This document shows, piece by piece, positions 54,120 to 60,301 of a stretch of DNA of 60,301 nt (the stretch's first letter is position 1; each line of letters opens with the position of its first letter). The stretch is from Arthrobacter sp. Bi26. Lineage in GTDB: Bacteria; Actinomycetota; Actinomycetes; Actinomycetales; Micrococcaceae. The DNA lies in the NCBI RefSeq assembly GCF_918697925.1, contig NZ_CAKKMF010000024.1, forward strand, positions 1 to 60,301. Direction: 5' to 3'. Under the pieces are notes generated by a model. The model saw only the letters and a list, made by a program, of their open reading frames with translations, was not told the origin of the DNA and ran no database searches. The position numbers and the translations under genes are program-made.

Positions 54120-56909
54120 TTAGCCGGCCAGGCTGCCGGCGGCTTTCGCGGGGGAGCGCGGGGCATCCACCTGGCGCACCGTTCCCGCGGATCCGTCCAC
54201 GGTCACCCTCTGGCCGGTCCGGAGCCGGGTGGTAGCGTCCGGCACGCCCACCACGGCCGGGATGCCGTATTCGCGGGCCACCACTGCGCCGTGCGAGATC
54301 ACCCCGCCCATCTCCATCACCAGGGCGCCGGCGGTCATGAACAGGGGTGTCCACCCAGGGTCGGTGGAAGGTGCCACGAGGATTTCCCCGGGCTCCAGGT
54401 GGGCGCCCACCGGATCCAGGATGACCCGGACCGTTCCGGTGGCGGTACCGGCCGACGCCGGTGTCCCGGCGAGGGCGCCGGAGGCGGGGGACTTGGCCAT
54501 CACGGCGGCCTCCACGTCCGTGCCGTCGGAGAGCAGCAGCCGGGGAATCCGGCGCCTGCGCAGTTCGACGTCGTAGAGCCGGCGGCGGTCCGCGACGATG
54601 CCCTTGAGGTCGGCCCCCCGCAAGCCCACCCGGACCTCGTCGAATTCGAGGAAATACACATCGTCCGCGGCGGCAACCGAACCGGTCCGGGCCAGTTCGG
54701 TACCGACCTCTTTGAGCTGGCGGCGCATTTCCGCGAGCGCGAGGACGATGTAGAACTTGGGCAGTTCGCGCAGCCCCGACAACTGCCGGGTCCGGCGCAG
54801 GCAGAACTCGACCTGATGCGCCCGGAACCGGCTGCGGGCCCTGGTCCGTTCCACAAGGTCGCGGATCCTGGCCTCGGCATGTTCCTCAGCGCGGGCGAAC
54901 TGCCGGTCCGGGGCCTGTTCGGGGTCCTCAACGTGGAGGTAGTTCGAGATCATTCCGAAGATATGGTCCGGCTTCTCCGACCACCGCGGCATGCCAAGGT
55001 CTATCTCCGCTACGGCGCGGTGGCCGTAGCGGTCCAGGAACCCGTGCACGCCGGTCTGCGCCACCGCGGGCAGCGCGCCGGCCGCGTAGCTGGCAGCCAG
55101 TTCCTTCGGAGCGTGGGCCAGGAAAACCTCACGGGATGCGTCATTCGCGCCGATGGAGACGGCCAGTTGCCAGAGCTCAAGGTCCATCTCAGTGGTGACG
55201 TTGTTGGGCAGCCCCCGCAACACCGCCTCGAGTTCCCGCGGTTCCGCGATGCCGCGCAGCAGCCTCCGGGCACCCGCCAGCAGGAGGTAGCCAACGGACG
55301 GTCCGGGCAGCGTCGCCTGGATCAACCCGTCCACGGTGTTATCCAGGATGCGCTGGGCGTGATCGAGCCGGCCAAAGGTGGTTGCCGGTTCCGGCAGTAC
55401 GAGCTCCGCTTCGAGGCGATTTCCGTAGTCGAAGGCGCTGCGCAGTTCGGCGGCGGGCCGTACCGCGGCCCGCAGCATGGCTGGAATCAGCCGGACCGTC
55501 ATGCCCAGGTTGGCCATACGTGCCGCAGTGTTCGCTGCAGCGCCGACCTTCCCGGGCTTCCGCGGGACCGGCGCGCCCGGTACGGCCGGACGGGTTCGCC
55601 GGGACGGCCGTGGGCGCACGCCGAACCGCGGGTCATCCAGGAGCGCCGGGAAAACCGCGCCGGACCTCCCGTCCGCCAGCGGGAGCATTCGCAGCAGGTA
55701 GCGGCGGCCGTATTTGTTGTGAACCAGGGGCGTCATGTCTATGTACATGCGCAGCCCTGGGTTTACGTACTGCCACGGCCCATTTCGGTTCCTCATGGAG
55801 CCCAGCACCGAGAGCCCCATCGGGGTGAGCGGCCGGGTCAGGCCCTGGAGCAGCGTGCCGCACAGGTACACACGGGTTTCAGCCAAGGCCGCCGACTCTG
55901 TGCCAAGGGGTTCGGGAGCGGCCGGGTCCGGCAGCGGGTACAACGTGGTGATCGGCCGCGACTGGGTCACCCAGATCTTGCCGGCGGCGTCAATCACCCA
56001 TTCCATATCCTGGGGTGCGCCGAAGAGCCGCTGGACGGTATCGCCCAGCGCCGTGAGTTCGCGGATCCGGGCGTCGTCCAGGCTCGGCCGCCGCCTGGCC
56101 GCGGTCCTTTCCGGGGAGCGGAGCAGGATGCGTCCGGTGGCCGTATCCACGACGAAATGGTCCGGGTTCACGCTGCCGGAGACCACCGCCTGGCCGGGCC
56201 CGGCGCTCGCATCGATGACCGTTTCGGTCCGGGTGCCGGTCACCGGATTGGCGGTGAACAGCACGCCGGCGGTGGCGGCAGCGACGACGTCCTGGACGAC
56301 GACGGCGAGCCCGACGTCGCGGTGGCTGATCGCGTTGGCGCAGCGGTAGGCCACGGCCCGTTCGGTCCAGAGTGAGGCCCAGCAGCGGCGGGCGGACTCG
56401 ACCACGGCATCGGCTCCGGAAATGTTGAGGAAGGAATCCTGTTGTCCGGCGAAGCTGGCGAAGGGCAGGTCCTCGGCGGTGGCGGAGGACCGTACCGCCA
56501 CGGCGGCGCCGCTGCCGAGCGCGGCATACGCGGCGCGGAGGGCGGCATCGACGTCGGCGGGAATCGGCGCGGTCACGATCATTTCCCGCGCCTGCCTCGC
56601 CAGCTCGCCCAGGTCGGGCCCGGGGTGGTCCAAGACGGCGTGGCCCGGCTGGCCGTCGTTCGGTTCGCCGTCGTTCGGGGATCCGGGCTGCGCGGCGTCC
56701 AGGCGGGCCGCCAGTGCGTCCAGTTCGGCCGGGGCGGCCTTCCGGTAGGCGGCCGTGGTGAGGCAGAAGCCGCGCGGCACAGGGAACCCGGCCGCGGTGA
56801 GCTTGCCGAGGTTCACGGCCTTGCCGCCGACGAGTTGCAGGGGAGCGGAGCCCAATGCACTGAGATCCACGACGAAGCTTTCCGGCGCCCTGCCCTCTGC
56901 AGAACCCAT
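54120..56909 (-). CDS. PEP/pyruvate-binding enzyme, rifampicin-phosphotransferase-like
   Basis: 929 residues. Order: ATP-grasp PPDK_N domain (1-330; VGGKAVNLGKLTAAGFPVPR, ending WVTQSRPITTLYPLP), a long helical middle (360-800), and a swivelling phosphohistidine domain with MGGVISHGAVVAREYGIPAV (His at about 873) and DGSAGTVRQVD. The PEP-binding TIM barrel of PEP synthase is missing, so the enzyme resembles Rph-type rifampicin phosphotransferases, which move the beta-phosphate of ATP through the His to an acceptor. The acceptor here is unknown. ATG at 56909 has GGAG upstream. Follows no operon partner except the hydrolase downstream. Confidence 0.8.
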   Translation of the reverse strand: MGSAEGRAPESFVVDLSALGSAPLQLVGGKAVNLGKLTAAGFPVPRGFCLTTAAYRKAAPAELDALAARLDAAQPGSPNDGEPNDGQPGHAVLDHPGPDLGELARQAREMIVTAPIPADVDAALRAAYAALGSGAAVAVRSSATAEDLPFASFAGQQDSFLNISGADAVVESARRCWASLWTERAVAYRCANAISHRDVGLAVVVQDVVAAATAGVLFTANPVTGTRTETVIDASAGPGQAVVSGSVNPDHFVVDTATGRILLRSPERTAARRRPSLDDARIRELTALGDTVQRLFGAPQDMEWVIDAAGKIWVTQSRPITTLYPLPDPAAPEPLGTESAALAETRVYLCGTLLQGLTRPLTPMGLSVLGSMRNRNGPWQYVNPGLRMYIDMTPLVHNKYGRRYLLRMLPLADGRSGAVFPALLDDPRFGVRPRPSRRTRPAVPGAPVPRKPGKVGAAANTAARMANLGMTVRLIPAMLRAAVRPAAELRSAFDYGNRLEAELVLPEPATTFGRLDHAQRILDNTVDGLIQATLPGPSVGYLLLAGARRLLRGIAEPRELEAVLRGLPNNVTTEMDLELWQLAVSIGANDASREVFLAHAPKELAASYAAGALPAVAQTGVHGFLDRYGHRAVAEIDLGMPRWSEKPDHIFGMISNYLHVEDPEQAPDRQFARAEEHAEARIRDLVERTRARSRFRAHQVEFCLRRTRQLSGLRELPKFYIVLALAEMRRQLKEVGTELARTGSVAAADDVYFLEFDEVRVGLRGADLKGIVADRRRLYDVELRRRRIPRLLLSDGTDVEAAVMAKSPASGALAGTPASAGTATGTVRVILDPVGAHLEPGEILVAPSTDPGWTPLFMTAGALVMEMGGVISHGAVVAREYGIPAVVGVPDATTRLRTGQRVTVDGSAGTVRQVDAPRSPAKAAGSLAG

Positions 56910-57029
56910 TTTCCTGCTCCCACGTCCTGTCCGCGTATTCAAGCCGCGTATCCAGGCCGCGGCTTGAAGCCGTGGCCGGTTCCCGGTCCTGCGCCCGGTG
57001 CGGCACCCCTGCCAAGTGTTGCTGCAGGC

Positions 57030-57347
57030 CTACTGGCCGGCGTCGGCCTCGCCGGTGTCCTCCCACATGAGATCCAGGTTGCGGAAGACCGGCGGACCGT
57101 CGCACAGGGCGGCCATCTTCGCGGCGAATTCGGAGGTCTCGGGCCGGTTGGAGTTCTCCATGGCGGACTCGTAGGAGTCGAATTCAACGATCGTGAGGTA
57201 GGTGCCGGGGCGGTCGCGGTCGGCGGTGGCCATGATGCGGCGGAAGGTCGGGGCCGTGGACCCCTCGGTTCTTGACGGGCGGCCGAGTTGTTCGATCTCC
57301 TCGATGCGGGACGACTGGAACTCGATGATCTGCACAAACCTGGCCAT
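57030..57347 (-). CDS. small dimeric alpha-beta barrel-type protein
   Basis: 105 residues, starting MARFVQIIEFQSSRIEEIEQ, with GTYLTIVEFDSYESAMENSN, the strand-helix pattern of small antibiotic-biosynthesis-monooxygenase-like barrels. No catalytic motif can be named. GAGGAG lies at good distance from the ATG at 57347. Independent gene, 121 bp after the alcohol dehydrogenase. Confidence 0.65.
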   Translation of the reverse strand: MARFVQIIEFQSSRIEEIEQLGRPSRTEGSTAPTFRRIMATADRDRPGTYLTIVEFDSYESAMENSNRPETSEFAAKMAALCDGPPVFRNLDLMWEDTGEADAGQ

Positions 57348-57467
57348 GACGGCTCCTCGACGGCGGCGGATGCTGATGCGCTTCACGCTAGACCCTCGCC
57401 CCTGCCCGTGCAAGGGCGGGGGCAAGCAGTCGCGCGGCCTCCGGCGCCGCCGCCGTCGTGGGTCCTG

Positions 57468-58523
57468 CTACGGGGTCAGCAGGACCTTGATGGCGCGCCG
57501 TTCGTCCATGGCGCGGTAGGCCTCGGGCGCCTCCTCGAGCGGCATGACCGAGTCGAACACCCGGCCCGGATTGATGGTGCCGTCCAGCACGTCGGCCAGC
57601 AGTTCCGGAATGTACGTCCGGGCCGGGGCCATGCCGCCGCCGATCGAGATGTTGGTGTCGAACAGGAAGCGCAGCGGGGCTTCGGCCCCGCCGGTGGGGA
57701 CGCCCACAAAGCCGAGGGCGCCGCCCGGGCGGACGCTGTGCAGCGCCTGTTCCATGGATTCCTTGGTCCCCACACACTCCAGCACCGAGTCGGCCAGAAC
57801 GCCGCCGAGCAGTTCGCGGACCTTGGCGACACCGTCGTCCCCGCGTTCGGCGACGATGTCCGTGGCCCCGAATTCGCGGGCGATCGCCTGCCGGTCGGCG
57901 TGCCGTGACATGGCGATGATCCGCTCCGCGCCGAGGCGCTTGGCGGCCAGCACGCCGCAGAGGCCGACGGCGCCGTCGCCGACCACGACGACCGTCCGGC
58001 CGGGCCCGGCCTTGGCGGCGAGGGCCGCGTGGTGGCCGGTGGCCATGACGTCGGAGAGCGTGAGCAGGCTGGCGCGGAGGGCATCGTCGGGATCGGTGAC
58101 GCCCGGGACCTTGACCAGTGTGGACTCGGCGAGCGGCACGCGGACAGCCTGGCCCTGGCCGCCGTCGATCCCGTGACCGGCGTCATCTTTGCCGCCCCAG
58201 CCGGCGAGGCGGTCGCAAGCGACCGTGACGCCGTTGAGGCACTGGGGGCACTCGCCGCAGCTGACCACGAAGGGTGCGATCACGAGGTCGCCCACGGCAA
58301 GGTCCTTGACGTCCTCGCCGATGCTTTCCACCGTCCCGATGAACTCGTGTCCGATTGCGGACGGCTTGTGGGTGGGCTTGACCCCGCGGTAGGGCCACAG
58401 ATCCGAGCCGCAGACGCAGGAGGCGGTGACCTTCACGATGACGTCGGTGGGCCGCTGGAGGGTGGGGTAGTCGCGGTCTTCGACTCGGATGTCGCCGGGA
58501 CCGTGGATGATGGTGGCGCGCAT
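57468..58523 (-). CDS. zinc-dependent alcohol dehydrogenase (MDR family)
   Basis: 351 residues. Catalytic-zinc region CVCGSDLWPYRG and GHEFIGTVESIG near residues 37-70; structural-zinc cysteines in VVSCGECPQCLNGVTVACDR; Rossmann motif VVVVGDGAVGLCGVLAAKRL near 170. Oxidoreductase of the medium-chain dehydrogenase/reductase type acting on an unidentified alcohol or polyol. GAGGAG precedes the ATG at 58523. Same strand as neighbours. Confidence 0.9.
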   Translation of the reverse strand: MRATIIHGPGDIRVEDRDYPTLQRPTDVIVKVTASCVCGSDLWPYRGVKPTHKPSAIGHEFIGTVESIGEDVKDLAVGDLVIAPFVVSCGECPQCLNGVTVACDRLAGWGGKDDAGHGIDGGQGQAVRVPLAESTLVKVPGVTDPDDALRASLLTLSDVMATGHHAALAAKAGPGRTVVVVGDGAVGLCGVLAAKRLGAERIIAMSRHADRQAIAREFGATDIVAERGDDGVAKVRELLGGVLADSVLECVGTKESMEQALHSVRPGGALGFVGVPTGGAEAPLRFLFDTNISIGGGMAPARTYIPELLADVLDGTINPGRVFDSVMPLEEAPEAYRAMDERRAIKVLLTP

Positions 58524-58627
58524 GGGGGCTCCTCGCATGGTGGTGGGTGGGCTTGGACCGAGTTTAGTCGTCCCTGCGCGGCTGGCCGTTTCGAACCGTG
58601 GCCTGCGTCCCGGGCGGACGGCGGCCG

Positions 58628-59254
58628 CTACCGCATGCCCTCGCGGCGGATCGCGGTGGCGATCGCCGCGGCCCGGGTTTCCACTCCGAGCTTGGCATAG
58701 ATGTGCGCCAGGTGCGTTTTCACGGTGGCCTCGGAGATGAACAGCCGCTGGCCCAGCTCACGGTTGCTGAGGCCTTCGATCAGCAGGCTCAGCAGCTCGG
58801 CTTCGCGTGGCGTCAGGATTTCGTCCGGGTTCCGCAGCTGCTGGAACAGCCGTGACGCCACCGGGGCGCTCATCACGCTCTTGCCTTGGACCGCCCCCCG
58901 GATCGCGGCGAAGATCTCCTCTGGCGCGGCGTCCTTGAGCAGGTAGCCCATGGCGCCGGCGTCAACGGCGCGGACAATGTCAGCGTCCGAATCGTAGGTG
59001 GTGAACACCAGGACGGCCTGCCTGCTGTTGCGGCGGCGCAGCTGCTTGATGGCCTCGATGCCGTCCATGCCGGGCCCCATGGCGAGGTCCATCACCACCA
59101 CGGCGGGACCGAGCTGCTCCATCTGGACCAGCGCCTCCTCGCCGGAGGCCGCCTCGGCCACGACCTGTATATCGGGCTGCGTTCCCAGCAGTGCCCTAAG
59201 CCCGCTGCGCACCACCAGATGGTCGTCCACCAGCAGGACGGTAATCGGATTCAC
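58628..59254 (-). CDS. NarL/FixJ-family response regulator
   Basis: 208 residues. Receiver domain (ITVLLVDDHLVVRSGLRALL, phospho-Asp in AVVVMDLAMGPGMDG, KDAAPEEIFAAI) and C-terminal LuxR-type helix-turn-helix (LTPREAELLSLLIEGLSNRE, ATVKTHLAHIYAKLGVETRA). GTG start at 59254 with GGAGGA upstream; it overlaps the kinase stop, so the pair is translationally coupled. The target genes are unknown. Confidence 0.93.
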   Translation of the reverse strand: MNPITVLLVDDHLVVRSGLRALLGTQPDIQVVAEAASGEEALVQMEQLGPAVVVMDLAMGPGMDGIEAIKQLRRRNSRQAVLVFTTYDSDADIVRAVDAGAMGYLLKDAAPEEIFAAIRGAVQGKSVMSAPVASRLFQQLRNPDEILTPREAELLSLLIEGLSNRELGQRLFISEATVKTHLAHIYAKLGVETRAAAIATAIRREGMR

Positions 59255-60301
59255 TGTTCCTCCGCAGTTGGCAGTTGCGCGGCCACGATGGTTCCTTCGC
59301 CGGGGGTGCTTTCCACCGAGAATACGCCGCCCAGCCGTTCCACCCGCTGGCGCATGGCCCGGAGCCCGTAGCCTCCCGCGTCCGACGGCGGTGCCAGCGA
59401 CTGCGGGTCGAAGCCGGCGCCGTCGTCGTAAATATCCAGCGTGACGGCGCCGGGCAGGAAGCCCAGCGTCACCGTGGCGCTGGCCGCCGCTGCGTGGAGT
59501 TTGATGTTGGCCGCGGCGCTCTGGACCACGCGAAGCAGCGCGTGCCGGACATCCGCGGGGACTGGGCGCGGCTCGCCCGTGACCAGCAGACGCACGCCTG
59601 GGACGTACTGGGACGCCGCCTGAAGCAGGGCATCCGGCAACGGTGCCGTGTCCAGCCCGGGGGAGGCGAGCTCGTGGACCAGGCTGCGGGTGTCCGCCAG
59701 GTTCCGGCGCAGCATTCCGCTGACGTTTTGGACGTCCGCGCGCGCCGCCGGGCTGGGCCATGACCTGTTCGCGGCTTCCAAAAGGAGGAGGCTGCTTGCC
59801 AGGCCCTGCGTCACGGTGTCGTGGATTTCCCGGGACACTCTCTCGCGCTCCTCGACCGTGCCGGCCCTGCGCTCGCTGGCCGCCAGCCGGCCCTGCGCCA
59901 GCGACACCTCGGCGTGCAGCCGGCGCTGTTCGGCGGCGTCGTGCTCGATGCGGGTGTAGATCAGCGTCAGCATGACGCCGACGGCCAGCGGCCCCAGGAG
60001 CATGGCAATATCGCTGCCGCCGCTGAGCCGGAACAGCCCCACGGCGGTGGCTGCCGCCGTCGCGCCTCCCGCGAGGTACGCCACGGGGCCGCTGAAGGCG
60101 GTCCGGCACAAGAAGAACAGCGCGAACGAGCACCACGCGAAGCTGGGCGCCGCGATCACCAGCACCGCCCAAAGCGCCACCAGGACGAACATCCACACCG
60201 CCCACGGCCGGCGCCGCTGCGAGAGCACGGCGATCACGGCGTACAGCGAACACACCGCCGCGGCCAGGGCCAGCACCCACAGGTTGTCCGCCGGGCTGTG
60301 C
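59251..60301 (-). CDS. sensor histidine kinase, NarL-type partner (partial)
   Basis: At least 349 residues; the frame is open to the window edge, so the true start is outside. Several membrane helices fill the first 150 residues (LYAVIAVLSQRRRPWAVWMF), followed by the HisKA_3 box ERVSREIHDTVTQGLASSLL (phosphorylated His) and a HATPase with DDGAGFDPQSLAPPSD and GGYGLRAMRQRVERLGG. It phosphorylates the response regulator encoded immediately downstream, whose start overlaps its stop. The signal is unknown. Confidence 0.9.
   Translation of the reverse strand, partial: HSPADNLWVLALAAAVCSLYAVIAVLSQRRRPWAVWMFVLVALWAVLVIAAPSFAWCSFALFFLCRTAFSGPVAYLAGGATAAATAVGLFRLSGGSDIAMLLGPLAVGVMLTLIYTRIEHDAAEQRRLHAEVSLAQGRLAASERRAGTVEERERVSREIHDTVTQGLASSLLLLEAANRSWPSPAARADVQNVSGMLRRNLADTRSLVHELASPGLDTAPLPDALLQAASQYVPGVRLLVTGEPRPVPADVRHALLRVVQSAAANIKLHAAAASATVTLGFLPGAVTLDIYDDGAGFDPQSLAPPSDAGGYGLRAMRQRVERLGGVFSVESTPGEGTIVAAQLPTAEEQ

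Noticed and set aside
54120..56909. PEP synthase (PpsA) or pyruvate phosphate dikinase
   Set aside because: The C-terminal PEP-binding barrel is absent and the phosphohistidine domain is at the very end, unlike PpsA/PpdK.

Overview
The window is high-GC actinobacterial chromosome, most likely Arthrobacter/Pseudarthrobacter or a close member of the Micrococcaceae. This is inferred from base composition, GTG/TTG starts with GGAGG-like ribosome sites, the Asp23/AmaP-type envelope cluster, shared-ATPase style ABC sugar transport, and a Glu-Asp-Phe tRNA run. No rRNA, CRISPR array or intact transposase is visible.

Layout. 1-3.5 kb: LysR regulator divergent from a LysE exporter, a membrane methyltransferase, and a PHP-domain protein. 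3.66-4.04 kb: tRNA-Glu, tRNA-Asp, tRNA-Phe. 4.0-10.99 kb: a 6,941-bp integrated island bounded by a perfect 40-bp direct repeat of the tRNA-Phe 3' end. It carries a tricarballylate/tricarboxylate module (GntR regulator, TcuA-like flavoprotein, TctC-TctB-TctA) and a frameshifted tyrosine-integrase remnant that stops on the right repeat. 11.2-14.3 kb: a lipoprotein, then a five-gene Asp23/DUF2273/DUF6286/AmaP cluster. 14.3-19.1 kb: ABC sugar transporter (binding protein and two permeases, no ATPase) with its LacI regulator and a matching operator. 19.2-25.4 kb: hypothetical gene and xthA, then a valine-catabolic operon. 25.5-31.5 kb: a P450 BM3-like self-sufficient monooxygenase, a glycosyltransferase pair, and a deletion scar joining remnants of a DUF1772-like gene and an AraC regulator. 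31.5-35.2 kb: MarR regulator, acyl-CoA synthetase and a glutaryl-CoA-dehydrogenase-like enzyme around a palindromic operator.

35.2-52.7 kb is an ion-homeostasis block. It holds kdpFABCDE with an extra small membrane ORF at its head and a PAS-PAS-GAF-GGDEF gene coupled to its tail, two CorA-like transporters (one behind a leader RNA that could switch its ribosome site on and off), a universal stress gene broken by one base, and an APC/KimA-like permease. 52.8-60.3 kb: cold-shock protein, alpha/beta hydrolase, a rifampicin-phosphotransferase-like PEP-utilising enzyme, a small barrel protein, a zinc alcohol dehydrogenase, and a NarL-type two-component pair whose kinase runs off the window end.

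Most notable observations: the tRNA-Phe island with its decayed integrase; the mutually exclusive hairpins before the first corA; the diguanylate cyclase gene fused by overlap to kdpDE; the 14-residue stalk-helix repeat that differs in copy number between the two CorA paralogues; and the AraC/DUF1772 scar.
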